DNA of 64,000 nt from Bugula neritina (GCA_964035545.1 OZ037767.1:20438628-20502627); one strand, 5' to 3'. Shown: positions 23,481 to 38,963, numbered from the stretch's first letter. A program made the numbers and translations. Notes: generated from the sequence alone by a model not told the origin.

Positions 23481-25206
23481 ACATTTGATTAAAATATTGC
23501 TTGGTCGAGTAGAGCTCAACATAAATTCAAGTTGAACTCCATATGAAATATTAATATCATAGTTTTTCATCCTTGATCACATTGTACATTCCACGTTGTA
23601 TATAACTGTACTTAGTATTTATATATTTGTCATATAACATACAATGGATGTATATTTTATTTTTTTAATTTATATCTTTTATTATACATCATTCCAATGT
23701 TTTTTGAAATATTACTTTTGTAAAATTTCTTCTTATTTCACTATGATTATACACAATAATACAATAACCCAACTCTTCTTCAGTATAATTTTAACCCAAA
23801 CCAAGAATTTTGATCAAATTTTGGCGTGTAATATAATGTAATATATAATATACAGGTGTGCAATATAAAATATAGATATAATATATTGTTGTGTACTGCA
23901 ATATAATATTTAAATAATGTGGTAGTGTGTAATGTACTATTATAAATTACAGTATAGCATAGAAAGTCTTTTCAAAAATTCTTTACAAGATAGCATTAGA
24001 AGTCAATCTTACACAGTGATGGTGTTTTTAAAGCATATTATTATGCTTTGTTATCACCAAATGTTGAGATCAAAATAGAACTGGTTGCAGTTCTTATTGG
24101 ATACCCAATAAGATATCTCAATTTATGAACCATTAATAAGTAGTTTCTGAAATGCTCAGCTAACCAGAGTGCACTGGTTTAGAAAAAATTGTTTATTTTT
24201 AGCTAAAAATAGATGCATGCCCAGGGGTTACTGATTAATTCTAATAAATAATGGCTAAAACCAAAAGTCTGTATGTACCCAATAGTCTAATTGCACTCCT
24301 GACTGTGAATATATTAAACTCTATTTATTGTTAGAGTTGTCTGCTCTTCTTACTTGCTGCCATCTCTTTTGCTCGGAAACTTTAGTTGATGGAAAGACAT
24401 TGTAGTGCTGCAACAATGTACTTGCAAAGGAAATTTGGATAGCTATAAACTTGGGATAGCAAATCAGCTTGAATTCTGCCTTGAAACTTTTGTTGGTTAA
24501 AATTTATTCTTTTAAGCATAGAAATTATCTGTAGGTTGTAAGCTAGAAATAATGTTAGGTGACTCAAGTCACTAGCTATAATAAATCCTCAACTGCTGTA
24601 GGACTTAGCTAGCAGTCCACAATATAAATGTTGTGAGTCAAAGGTTACAGTTTTCTTTAAGATGCCCAAGCTCTATATGCTGGAAGGGGTGGTATTATGT
24701 TTTACTAATTAATGTTGGTGCATTGTAAAAGAATGTATGAACTTGTATTTTTATACTAGCCAGTCTAGCTCAACTAGGGCCACCCCCATATCTTTCTTTC
24801 ATTTCATAATACATACATTGTTACTCTAAATTACATCAGTACAAGGGCTTTTAACACTAATGTTTTTTCAGCAGCCTTGTTAATGAATCATTGGGTTATT
24901 ATTAAGATGTGTTTAGTTTGAATTACCTGAAGCGATCAATAGAACACTAGACTTTCTATTGACACTGAAGCAGCAAGCAATTCAAAGCAACACTAGCTAT
25001 TCAACTCCATCTTTTTACTCATACGCATACCACACTAGATTCATAGGTGTGGTCGTATCATATCACAGCTTGTTTTACAAAACCTAGTAGACCAGTTGCG
25101 AATTGTCTGATTTGTGTAGAACTTAAGATGTGAAATGCTTTGGTGGACAACTGATTGAATCTAGCTTTTAGTCAACTTTCAACATACACAACCAACAGAA
25201 CTAATC
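23481..25206. other. Spacer between the two tandem membrane-protein genes
   Basis: AT-rich sequence with no recognisable exon, repeat family or RNA gene. A short hydrophobic open frame at 23644-23841 is AT-driven and unsupported. The promoter of copy B must lie at the right end. Confidence 0.5.
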
Positions 25207-28632
<3,426 letters not shown>

Positions 28633-30182
28633 ATTAGTTACTAGTTTAACTTTAATTATGTCTGTTTAATCTCATGTAGTATAATGTTTGTCAATATTTT
28701 ATATTTTATATTTTATTGTGTACCAACATCACCTTACATTCCAATCACCTTGGCAGGAATCTTAGACTGGCTATGATGTAAACAAGTTACTGAGTTATGA
28801 AATTTCATGTAGGTAAATAGTGTTATGGGATTTATATAGTTATTATTAGTAGGTATACCTAGTTTTTATCATCAAGAGGAATGAATATACACTTACAATA
28901 TTCTTAGCGAAATTATTTTGAGATCCTAACTTTATATATTTCAATTTTAACCATTTTTGTAAAAAATAAAATGTCTTCTGCTTGATAGAAAAGAAATTAA
29001 AAACACTTTTGTTTCACTGCACAGTTGAATAATTTGCTATAAATAACCAGCAAATAAACTGGATAGTAGGGAAACATAACTCCTCAAAAAAGATAGCTAA
29101 ATAACATTGTTGGAACCTGGCCATAACTTCATACATTTCTACTCACTATATAATTTACTTATAAATTATATACATTAATCTTATTTAGCACAATAATAAT
29201 ATTTTATAGCTATTGTAACTTATCACAATGCACACCATATTCTTACTTCGGAGTTGTCATCTAATTGATGAATTAATTCCCAGGTGAAAGTTTAGTCAAG
29301 AATAGCCCAAAGAGTAAATGTTCATAAAGTTAATAAATCACTCTGGATATACCTAATTCTGATTTTATGGTGGAAATCCGCAGTTTAGAGTTATTTCAAA
29401 CTCACCGAATAACATATTATGTAGTAGCCTTCAAATTAGCTCGGGTTCAGTATTTTGGTACGGGTTGTTTGGCATGGCTTTTGAAGTAACTTCAGCTTCT
29501 GTCAATATGTAGGGGGTAGAGTAAGGACTGCAGGTTTGGGTATTTGTCTGGTGGTGCTCTGCAGGTTAGAATCCTGGGCTAGCATTAACATAACACACCC
29601 AAACACATTCTATTGCATTCATACACATAAGCCCTGTTTATATTCTCCCTTTTAATTCTCTGTCCACAATCTTCGATCACTCAATCACTGTGCTCTCTCG
29701 TACACACTCTCCTTTGTATAAATTGTTACATTCATGCAGGTCACGCCTACCCTACATTTATATTATTATTAATTAATGCAACTATAATATTTGAATAGAG
29801 TTGTGCGCTCTTTATACATGTAACAACAAGAGAAGACAACTATAACTAAGATAAAAATCTCTCTGCAATTCTGATTATTCCCATTTTGACCCTGACAGTG
29901 AGGGAAATTTGCAGCCATTCAACTCGAGTTAGGTCGACCACAATGGCCAGCCAAGTCCAGCATAGTTCAGATTAGAATCTAAGTGTCCAATGCAAGCTAA
30001 GCAATTACTTGACAACGTTCCAACTCAAGTCAAGATGAATATCGATATCAGTATGAAATATCATAATCAATACGAATATTAATATGAATATCAATATGAA
30101 TAGCGAATAATTGACTTGCAGGTTGAGGTTGCAACTCTTCCAGTAACTTTAACATTAAGTTTAACTCTTGCAAATATTTAGT
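28633..30182. other. Intergenic region left of the LINE
   Basis: Holds the 3' UTR of copy B, a SINE-like stretch (29508-29790), and from about 29990 a low-complexity tract of aatatgaatatc-type units that resumes beyond the LINE. No coding exon seen. Confidence 0.55.
29508..29790 (+). mobile_element. Possible tRNA-derived SINE
   Basis: A GGTTAGAATCC stretch near 29563 resembles a Pol III B box (GGTTCGANTCC). It sits about 55 bases after an A-box-like gtagagtaaggactg, the spacing of a tRNA-derived head. A unique CA/TC-rich body and a tattattattaatt tail follow. There is only one copy in the window and no target duplication was found, so the call is tentative. Confidence 0.35.
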
Positions 30183-30367
30183 TATTTAATTTTTTTTTTT
30201 TTTACCTCGTAAAAATTAGAACACTCTGCTAACACCTACAGGCGCAAAATTATGAGTGCCTCTTATGTTGTTTTGTTTGGGTTTACCATGTGTTGAAATG
30301 TATCTGTTCTAGCATGTAGCTAAGTTTGGATATTTTAATTGTAATGTAAAGGGGTTTTAGCACATAG

Positions 30368-33166
30368 CTAAGCTGAGTTTGTGTTATGAGGTGGTATCCT
30401 CAAATCTCTGATGCTTCGAGGGAGAAAACTGTTGTGAAAAGTCTGTGAGGATGCAGAAATTGATGTTGGTTCTCCTCTCTTAGCAGATCGAGTGTTTATT
30501 GACCGATTTGAATTTAATAGTTCATCATAAGCAGATGAAAGCGTTTCATGGCGCTCTTCATCTGAGAGTATTCTCATTAACAAAGTTATTCTATGGTCTC
30601 TTCGCCGGCTCGCAAGAGTTTTAAGCTGCAATTCAGTTCGAGCGTCACTGATGCCACATCTTCCTTTGAGGTTAGCGATAAACCTGATGGCTTGATTTTG
30701 AACATGTTCAATTTCCTCACAGGCACTTTTGTTAGTCGGATCCCACAACGTGTCTGCATACTCAAGGATAGGTCTACATAGACTAAGGTATGCAATTAAT
30801 TTTGCCTTCATGGGTGCATTGTAGATTGTATGCTTGATACAGCCAAGTATTTTGCTTGCATTGTTGACTTTAGATGTAATATGTCTGTCAAACTTTAGGT
30901 TAGACTGCATGATTACTCCAAGATATTTGGCCTCTTTAACGGTTCTAAGAGTGGTGTTACCAAGTGAATATAGATGGGAGGTGTCATCATTTTTACCAAA
31001 TATAATCACTTCGCACTTATCGGTATTAAACGGCATTTTCCATTTAAGTGACCAGTTATAAAGTGAGTTTAGGTCTCTCTGAAAAGCTTCCTGTTGTATT
31101 TTGTTGTTAACTTCAGCATATAGAAGTGTGTCGTCAGCATATAGACTAACTTTGCATGAGACAGATTGAGGGAGATCATTGATGTAAATTAGGAAGAGTG
31201 TTGGTCCAAAAACTGATCCTTGGGGGACTCCAGATGTTACACTTAGTTCAGATGATTCTGTCCCTTTGATCACCACTTTTTGACTTCTGTCAGTCAAAAA
31301 GCTCTGTATCCAATTGGCAATAAATGGGTCAATTCCTTTAATTCGCCTGATTTTCTCTATGAGCAGTAAATGAGGAACTTTATCGAAGGCCTTTTTAAAA
31401 TCTAGAATTACTGCGTGAGTAGTTGATGAGTTGTCGGCGGCTCTTGCAAGATCATGAAAAGTTGCACACAATTGAGTGTCACATGAAAGGCCACGTCTAA
31501 ATCCATGTTGTCTATTAACCAAAATTGAATCTAGTGTTTTATTTAGATAGTGTAATATAATATGTTCTAGCATTTTGCAGGGGATACTTGTCAATGAAAT
31601 AGGTCGATAATTGCATGGCTTCTCTTTTTCACCTTTCTTATATATAGGAGTGATGTTGGCAGTCTTCCATGCACCTGGGAGCACACTTTGTTTTAACGAA
31701 GCAGCGAAGATATGCTGAAGACACTCTGCATTGATATTGGGGTTTATTAGTAATTGGCATTTGCGGATCTGGTCTGGGCCGGGAGATTTATTATTTTTAA
31801 GGTCAGCAATAAGTTTTTCAACACCATCTAATGTGATGGGAAATGGTTCCGTTTGAGTTGAAAGAAGTGGGAGTTTTGATATACTTTCTTGGTGGCAGAA
31901 CTGTGAGTGAAAGTATTTATTTAGTTCGTTGGTGATTATCTTACTGTCAGTGGTTGGAAGGCCATCCATAAGTGTCATAGTCTCTAAAGGATGCTGTTGA
32001 TTTTGTTTGTACCTAAGATGTTTGTAAAAAGGTTTGCTGTTCCCCTTTTCCAAGGGTTTACAAATTTTATATAGCAAATAATTCTTTTTGAGCTTTTTGA
32101 GTTCTTTCTTGTTGTTCCGGCGGTGCTGCTTATATTTATTTAAGTAGTATGGATCTCCAGTTTGTTTGTACTTTCTGTGTGTATTGTGTTGCTTGTCTAT
32201 CATTTTTTTAATATGTTTGTTAAACCAAGGTGGTTGATCTTCATTTCTGACATGTATAGTTTCGAGTGGAACAGAATCAAGTATGGCTTCATCAAGTGAT
32301 CTTTTGTAAATATCCCACATTTTATGAACATCACTTAGGTTTTTAATTTGATGAAGAGCTTCAGTCATTTTTTCAGTAAAGACTTGAACGTTTGCCTTCT
32401 GATAGACAAAGATTTCCTTGGTATTTTTACAATTGTGTTGTTGGTGCATCATTGTTTCTACTTTAAGCTTCAGGGTTATAATATAGTGGTCGCTTAGGCC
32501 AGGGATTACCACATCTGGGGGATCTGTTGTAAGGGTGTTAGAGAGGCATATCAGATCAAGAGTGTTTCCGTGAATGTGTGTAGGTTCTGTAACCATCTGG
32601 TATAAGTTATGTTCGTAAAGCATATTGAGAAATTGTAGATGGATAGCTTTGTAGGATGAATTGGGTTTAATAGTTTTGGTAACCCAGTCTAGTCCTGGGA
32701 GATTCATATCACCAAGTAAAATTATGTTGCAGTTGGAATATTTATATTTGATGGAGCTAAGTATGTTACTAATTTGTTTGATATTTGGAGTTGATGTCCT
32801 CGGTCTATAGTAACAACATATAACTAGGTTAGTTGGAATAAGGATAATTACTATTTCTTCATTATAAGTTTCAACGGAAACATTTCTGGCTTTAAGCTTT
32901 GCTTTGATTGCAATCATGACTCCTCCTCCGTGTATGTTTCTGTCATTTCTAAAGAAGTCTAAACCAGGTGTTTCGATTACAGTCTTGCTGGGAATAGATT
33001 GATCAATATGCGTTTCAGTTAAGCAGATCAAATCATAGTTTTTAGTTAGAGCGGTGATTTCCGCTGTTTTTCCTTTGACTGACCTGGCATTAGCAAGAAA
33101 AAGATTTAGATCTGAGATAGTTTTGTTTGTTGGTCTTCCGGTTTCAACTTCTCCCAGTTTCCCGAT
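30368..33166 (-). CDS. LINE ORF2: endonuclease-reverse transcriptase
   Basis: An open frame of 932 codons with no internal stop. The apurinic-type endonuclease comes first: FLANARSVKGK, LTETH, the GGGVMIAIKAK strand, GDMNLPGLDW, LDLICL and SDHYIITLKL. The reverse transcriptase follows: NITPIYKKGEKEKPCNYRPI, QHGFRRGLSCDTQ, AVILDFKKAFDKVPH, GVPQGSVFGP and the catalytic YADDTLLY. All catalytic motifs look intact. There is no ATG upstream of or within the first endonuclease motifs. The frame opens after a TGA at 33169-33167, inside ORF1, and overlaps it by about 60 bases in the -1 frame. The protein makes target-primed cDNA of the element. Confidence 0.93.
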   Translation of the reverse strand: MGKLGEVETGRPTNKTISDLNLFLANARSVKGKTAEITALTKNYDLICLTETHIDQSIPSKTVIETPGLDFFRNDRNIHGGGVMIAIKAKLKARNVSVETYNEEIVIILIPTNLVICCYYRPRTSTPNIKQISNILSSIKYKYSNCNIILLGDMNLPGLDWVTKTIKPNSSYKAIHLQFLNMLYEHNLYQMVTEPTHIHGNTLDLICLSNTLTTDPPDVVIPGLSDHYIITLKLKVETMMHQQHNCKNTKEIFVYQKANVQVFTEKMTEALHQIKNLSDVHKMWDIYKRSLDEAILDSVPLETIHVRNEDQPPWFNKHIKKMIDKQHNTHRKYKQTGDPYYLNKYKQHRRNNKKELKKLKKNYLLYKICKPLEKGNSKPFYKHLRYKQNQQHPLETMTLMDGLPTTDSKIITNELNKYFHSQFCHQESISKLPLLSTQTEPFPITLDGVEKLIADLKNNKSPGPDQIRKCQLLINPNINAECLQHIFAASLKQSVLPGAWKTANITPIYKKGEKEKPCNYRPISLTSIPCKMLEHIILHYLNKTLDSILVNRQHGFRRGLSCDTQLCATFHDLARAADNSSTTHAVILDFKKAFDKVPHLLLIEKIRRIKGIDPFIANWIQSFLTDRSQKVVIKGTESSELSVTSGVPQGSVFGPTLFLIYINDLPQSVSCKVSLYADDTLLYAEVNNKIQQEAFQRDLNSLYNWSLKWKMPFNTDKCEVIIFGKNDDTSHLYSLGNTTLRTVKEAKYLGVIMQSNLKFDRHITSKVNNASKILGCIKHTIYNAPMKAKLIAYLSLCRPILEYADTLWDPTNKSACEEIEHVQNQAIRFIANLKGRCGISDARTELQLKTLASRRRDHRITLLMRILSDEERHETLSSAYDELLNSNRSINTRSAKRGEPTSISASSQTFHNSFLPRSIRDLRIPPHNTNSA

Positions 33167-34116
33167 TCAGCTTTTTTTTGAATGTTGAAATCCCTGATTC
33201 GAAATTGTATGGTTGGCTGCTCCTCTTTTAGTTTTTTAACCTGTTGGCGAAGAGTGTACTTTTTGTCCCTGGTTTCTTTGTTCATGTCCAGCTTGCAGAA
33301 CAAAGAGTCTGCGCGCAAGGCATGATTTACTCGTTTTAAAAATTCCCACTTGGACCTTTCATCTTCAAATCGCAGTTTTATAGGGCGATTTTTGTTTTCA
33401 GTCTTAGGACCAAGCCTAATTGCTTGAACTGGCTTGTTAAAATTCTTAAATAGTTCTTTGGACATTAAATTCATCACATCTTGTATTGCAGTATCTCTTT
33501 CAGTTAGGCCATACAAAATTGCATTGGATTTTCTCGCTTCGTTGTCCTTTTTGTCCATCTCTGATGCCAGTAGTGCTTGGCTGGTTGTGGTCATTTGCAG
33601 GGTTTTTTTGGTGTTATTCGCAATTTCAGTATTTTTGCTGGTAATATCAGCCCAGGTTTTTTGGAGGGTACTGACTTCGTCATTGCTGTGTTGATGGTAT
33701 TTTTCTAATTTTCTCTCTAGTTTAGAAATTTGTTGATTAATGCTGTGAAGCATTTTCATATGTTGTGTATTGCCACCATCATCTTTTTGAGAGGAACACT
33801 CATCACAAAACCACCTAACACCTCTGTCCGATAGTCTAGTGATGGAATTCACCTCAGATGGCTGGAGGCCCTGGCATGTTCCATGGTACCATTTTAGGCA
33901 CACATCACAAGATATCCATTTTGAAGCAGCTTTTTGTTGTTTTCCGCCTTTAGTGAGAAGAAAACATTCTTTTTTGGAGCATGATGCGCATAACTCATTT
34001 AGGTCTGTATTGTTGTCATCTGTAGTAGATTCCAACTGAGAGCGTTGTAGAGGGGGAAAGTCACCTCCACTATGACCAATTTGGTCTTGAGACTGAGTGA
34101 GTGTGGGAAATGACAT
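33106..34116 (-). CDS. LINE ORF1: PHD-finger nucleic-acid-binding protein
   Basis: 336 residues starting MSFPTLTQSQDQIGHSGGDF. An in-frame ATG 48 bases upstream would lie outside the element. A PHD-type Cys/His zinc finger covers about residues 43-108 (CASCSKKECF ... WISCDVCLKWYHGTCQ ... WFCDECSS). A coiled-coil-like stretch and a C-terminal RNA-binding-like region (SNAILYGLTERD ... RPIKLRFEDERSKWEFLKRV) follow. It packages element RNA. The PHD finger may contact chromatin, which is known as a domain pairing in CR1-like elements but not shown here. It ends in TAA at 33108-33106, within the ORF2 frame. Confidence 0.9.
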   Translation of the reverse strand: MSFPTLTQSQDQIGHSGGDFPPLQRSQLESTTDDNNTDLNELCASCSKKECFLLTKGGKQQKAASKWISCDVCLKWYHGTCQGLQPSEVNSITRLSDRGVRWFCDECSSQKDDGGNTQHMKMLHSINQQISKLERKLEKYHQHSNDEVSTLQKTWADITSKNTEIANNTKKTLQMTTTSQALLASEMDKKDNEARKSNAILYGLTERDTAIQDVMNLMSKELFKNFNKPVQAIRLGPKTENKNRPIKLRFEDERSKWEFLKRVNHALRADSLFCKLDMNKETRDKKYTLRQQVKKLKEEQPTIQFRIRDFNIQKKAESGNWEKLKPEDQQTKLSQI

Positions 34117-34130
34117 ACCTATACTTATAA

Positions 34131-35806
34131 TATTTAATTCTAAATGATACACCAAAACTATCAAGTGTTAAGGCTATCAATGACCAAGCTAGGCACTATC
34201 AATATCACTATGTGTATGAGTGTTACTTGAACTTAAAGCTACAACTACTAGTACAAAAACCTCAGAAAGAGTTACGGTTACTTTTCTATTGACATTATCA
34301 TTGTATGATGAAAAAAATAATATTAAAATTATAATTAATAACATAAGAATATTAATATAATATTATTATTAATAATATCACTATCAGCATCACTACGTAC
34401 ATGCCGAGGTGAACACAGGATACCAACCTTTCAGTAAGCTTCAACGTATAAATTAAAGAGTAACATTTAACTTTTAAAGTTATAATTACACCTACTCGTA
34501 GTCTTACACTAAGTCTAACACTTAAAGTAGTGAGTAGTACTAGTCGCAATACTTTCAGTGTCACTTTGTCTTTGCTCGGAATAAATATTCATATTGGTTA
34601 ATAAATAATAATAATAAATATTAATATGAATATCATAATCAAGTGATCAATATCAGTATTAACATCACTGACTTTCATATCACTATAAGTATAAGTATAA
34701 CATTAACTGAAAGTATAAGTATATAGATATGGAATTGGATATCAACTTCAAGATGAAATGTAGTATAAATATAATAAAAAATTATATTACATTTAGTTTT
34801 ACTGATTATTACTAGGCCTATAACTTTACCACTATGATTATCATTTCAATTATTATAACAATGATAATGATCATTGTGAGTTCATTATCATGCATTCTGA
34901 TTTATTTTTGATTTTATAACTATTGCTTTAATTTTAGTCATCTAAATAATAATTTTATGAATATTGTTATAATTATAAAATTGTTATTTATACTTGAAGA
35001 CTGTAATTAGAATTGTAGTAATAGTTATGATAACTATATGGTTGTAACCACTGATACATATTGTAACATAAGGTATAACATGCCTTAGGCTTAAGATGTG
35101 TCCAGCGAGTCCTTCTTGGTTGTATGTTCAGTAAATAAAGATGCAGTCTTGGGTATTCGAGTCTTGAGTTTATAGTAATAATACTAGCTTTGTTTTGACA
35201 TAATAGTTGTATTGTTGTATAGTTACATGTAAAATCCTATAGTTTCAATTCCCTATCATATCTAAATAATATTAGTGAAAAAAAATAGAATTTAGTGCTA
35301 AATTTAAAAATTGACAACAAGTTAACCTTATTATAATGTAATAATGATACATCATTGTATGATAAACTCTTCTAACTGTTAGCTAGAATATTTGAATATT
35401 ATATCCTTTGGAGTTGTATTGACCTGTATTAATGTGAACGTTTTCTGCCAATTCATTAATAGTTTTATTGTAAGCTTTGTAAATTTAATTGCACTAGGCC
35501 TTTAATGAATGATGTTATAGCAATGCTTCATGTAATGCAATTCATTTATATTTTAAAGATGACAGTAATAAGGCGAAGGAAAGGTCAGCCGAAATGTGAA
35601 CATTTGTCTGCTGAGCATAGCAACAGGTGAACAAATTACTTATGTTTAAAATTTTTAGAAGTTAACTAAAACTTTACTAAAGCAACAAACATTTGATTAA
35701 TAATTTATAAAAGAGTGTTGATGACACAACTAAATTCAGGTTGCATTCTGTTCCTTGAGCCATATATATTCTTACTCTAGCTGTTTTGTTCCTTGCGAGT
35801 AATGAG
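34131..35806. other. Low-complexity spacer right of the LINE
   Basis: Continues the degenerate tract interrupted by the LINE: short words such as atatca, agtata and taagta recur with drifting sequence to about 35050, then AT-rich sequence. A short ATG-to-donor stretch at 35559-35626 does not join PIGV in frame. No supported gene. Confidence 0.55.
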
Positions 35807-36217
35807 CAGGGTTTCGATAATTGTAATTGGTTGTAATTAATTGCATTTTTTAAAGTAATTGTATGTAATTTGTAATTGATGTATAAAATGTAATTGTAAC
35901 TAATTACATGGCTAATGTAATTGGTTTTTACAATTACTTTATAATTACATAACAATTACTTCAAATTTTTGAATTTTTTAAAATTCATTCTTTTCCTACC
36001 ATGCCTACTGTTAAATAAAAATTTCATATTAATTGAATGTGGTTTTGTGTCACCTATAAATCACTATTTTGAAAAAAGAAGGTTCACCACTGCTAAAACT
36101 GCTTCAGATAGTTGGACCCCAGAAGTGGGATTATATAACTTCTATGTGTCCCTTGTGGGAACAAAAGTAATTGTAATTGTAATTAATTACATTCATATGT
36201 AATTGAACCCAACCCTG
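35807..36217. mobile_element. hAT-type MITE, copy 1
   Basis: Ends are CAGGGTTTCGATAATTG and AATTGAACCCAACCCTG, an inverted CAGGGTT pair typical of hAT elements, with many subterminal taattac/gtaatta words. The interior has no transposase. It matches the copies at 43369-43857 (opposite orientation) and 52924-53213. No clear 8-bp duplication (flanks gtaatgag and ctaaggaa). It lies about 80 bases before the PIGV start. Confidence 0.75.
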
Positions 36218-36295
36218 CTAAGGAAGTTGATCGTTATATATAATAACATTTATTCTACAATTATAGATGCAAGCATTTTGTATCTGTTTTTTATA

Positions 36296-38963
36296 ATGGG
36301 TGGTTGTTGTAGAAAGAATGAAAGTGATATGGTTTGGTACACTCCAAGAAAAGCCATCATGTTTGCCGTCTACAGTCGGATTATTGTACTTGTTATCCAG
36401 GTACTTTGGACACTATAGTACAGATATTGTGATTGGTAGATTTAGTAAATCATGAAAACTATACTACACATGCTGTGATTGGTAAGTTTAGTAAGTTTCA
36501 AATTTATAATGATGCAGAAAATTTTTTATAGACACAATCCTGCAAAGAGTTCTTCTGGTTTAGGTGATGGCAAACTATCTCTTAGCTGATCACGAACCCG
36601 ATGTCTTCAACCCACCAGACGTAGAGGAGCCAGTTGGCTCATTGGATCCGGCTGTCGAGTTCCTCCTTGGAGGGTTCAGACGCTGGGACAGTATATACAT
36701 GCTACACATCGCAGAGCATGGCTATACATACGAGAATACTGTTGCCTTCTTCCCCGCGTTTCCTTTGTTGGTTAAAGGAAGTGAGTTACGCTTGAGAAAT
36801 CCTGTCATTTGCTACATGTGGACAAACGCTGTACATTTGTAATATGTACTTTAATTATGACATATTTATGTATATCTTATTCAAGTTGTGCACAATGCAT
36901 TAATACACAAGAGATGCGCATTTACTATCAACAGATCGGTGAACTACTCGTAGTAATGTGACTAAAAGCCTGCTCCTATAAACCAACTTTTTAGACCAGC
37001 TCTATAGACTAGTTCTATAAACCAGGTCTATAAACTACTGGCACACTATTGCTATTGATACTTTAATGTGCCTTCTGATTTACTCAAGCAAATGCCTTAT
37101 TACCTTGTCGTGTATGTTTCAGTTGGTATGAGTTTGCTGTATCCTTTACAACATCTCATGACATTCAGACATGTGCTAATGGTGTCGGCGTTTCTCCTGA
37201 ACTTTACCTGTTTTCTGACAGCCGCCTGGTATCTGTATCACCTTTCAACTATCCTAATTGGGAAAGGTAAGGGAGTTGTCTATCTTCTCTTGGTACAAAC
37301 TGCTCTAGTAAAGTGGTGGAAACAGTAAAAACAAAAGATCTTACCACTGTTTGCTGTGTGAAGAAAGCATTTTAAAAATGTTATCTGTTAGTTGATAAGT
37401 TGTGGGAAGTTTAGTCACATTTTAGAAATCTTGCTATTAGTTGAGAATTCATCTAGTATAAAGATAATACGTGTGACATGATTTCTATGTACTACAGTGC
37501 TCCTCCCATATCTCACAATTCCATGTCTCACGAAATTCTAGGGTCATGAAAAGGGCTTAGACCCCTGTTTTGCGGCTTATGTATGGGACAGAATGGCCGA
37601 ATTTACCAGATCTGTGAGTTAAATATGTTATACTACTATGTCACTAATTGAGATTTTGGGACCCGCAGCTCAGTGAGATACGGAGGGAGCACTGTATACA
37701 TGTACTCATCTTTTGCTTGAGCTCACTCACTTGAGTACAATCCCCGTTACAGGAAATCGTCCCTGGTTCTCAGTTCTGGCGTTCAGTTTCAATCCTGCCA
37801 GCATATTCATGTCAGCAGCTTACAGTGAGACGCTGTTTGTCATGCTGACGTTAGCAGTGATGTATCATGTGGAGAAGAAGCAGTGTGTTAAAGCTACCAT
37901 TGCCCTAGCCTTAGCCACCGCTACCCGATCAAACGGGGTGGTGCTGGCCGGCTACCCTCTCTACTTCTTGTTAAAGACGCTGTTCACATCAGATCAATAC
38001 CCCAGACGCATTGGAATGATCAGGTTAGTGAGATATGCCCTAAATAGTTTACACCAAGCTCAATGAAGTTAGACATTTGTTTTGATGGCCAAGTTTTAGC
38101 AGTGAGCAGTGTCTGCTTTATACTCGTCTTTGCTAAAGCAGACTTGGTAATTTCTGGAATTCACCATTGTTATGGCTTCTGACATGTGCAGTGTAAGTTT
38201 AGCTATTTTCTACACAGCCGTCGCGCTACTATTAGGTTTAATAACCAATAAATGTTTCATTTTAAGTGCTCTGTGGAAGGACACACAATTTACTGCATAG
38301 ACATGTTGTTTCAGAGACTGGATGAAATGGTTCTCCTGTGTCTTGTATGGTTTGCTGCCATTCCTTGTCTTCCAGTACATGTGCTACGTCGTGTACTGTA
38401 AGGGGCATGTGTATAGGAAGGCTGTACCTTCTCTACTGATAGACTACGCCAAAGACCGTGGTTACCATGTTCCCAGCGATGAGCCTAGCCAGTGGTGTTA
38501 CCATCAGATACCGTATGCATATGGATACATACAGAAACACCACTGGAATGTTGGTCTAGGAAACTATTTTGAACTGAAACAGATTCCTAACTTCTTACTA
38601 GCCACTCCAGTGGTAATACTCTCTCTGTACAGTGTATTTGATTGTATTGCAGAGTTTCACATTAGTTATCAGCAAAGCCCGTCTTTCAGGTCATGGGTAA
38701 AAGGCAAACCGATGATGTACACACCTTACCTATTACACTTACTCTTTCTGGTGCTTTACGGGGTACTTACAGTTCATGTACAAATTTTAACTAGACTCAT
38801 TTACTCTTCCAGTCCACTTATTTATATTTCTGTATCTAAAATGTTAGCCAAGTGTACCAAAACCCTTCAACCGTCCTTTCCGCTGAAACTCATCATCTGG
38901 TACCACTTTCTGTTTATTATCTTAGGTACCATCATGCATACCAATTTCTATCCCTGGACATAG
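36296..38963 (+). CDS. PIGV: GPI mannosyltransferase 2 (PIG-V)
   Basis: Five exons, 36296-36400, 36564-36780, 37123-37266, 37753-38023 and 38315-38963, join in phase to 461 residues; human has 493. PIG-V is a multi-pass ER membrane enzyme that adds the second mannose, from dolichol-phosphate-mannose, to the GPI-anchor precursor. Matches run along its length: VYSRIIVLVIQ, FLLGGFRRWDSIYMLHIAEH followed by GYTYENTVAFFPAFPLL (the lumenal WD region and HGY...FFP), FSFNPASIFMSAAYSETLF, ATRSNGVVLAGY, QWCYHQIPYAYGYIQKHHWN, LKQIPNFLLATPV, HVQILTRLIYSSSPLIY, and the ending NFYPWT (human NFLPWT). Many hydrophobic segments are evident. A MITE sits immediately upstream. AATAAA follows at 39208-39220. Confidence 0.95.

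Larger units (their letters stand above)
30192..34130 (-). mobile_element. CR1-type non-LTR retrotransposon, nearly intact
   Basis: Two long uninterrupted open frames on the minus strand (ORF1 34116-33106, ORF2 33166-30368) are followed by a 3' UTR and a 13-base A-tract (T-run at 30191-30203). A 9-bp direct repeat, tatttaatt, flanks the element at 30183-30191 and 34131-34139. This fits a target-site duplication, although AT-rich sequence makes chance matches easy. An ORF1 with a PHD finger plus an AP-type endonuclease/RT ORF2 is the plan known from CR1-like elements. Only about 14 bases precede the ORF1 ATG, so the 5' UTR is probably truncated. Confidence 0.9.

Noticed and set aside
35559-35626. 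Possible first coding exon of PIGV (MTVIRRRKGQPK...)
   Set aside because: It ends in phase 2 and does not join any PIGV acceptor in frame. It could at most be an untranslated exon.
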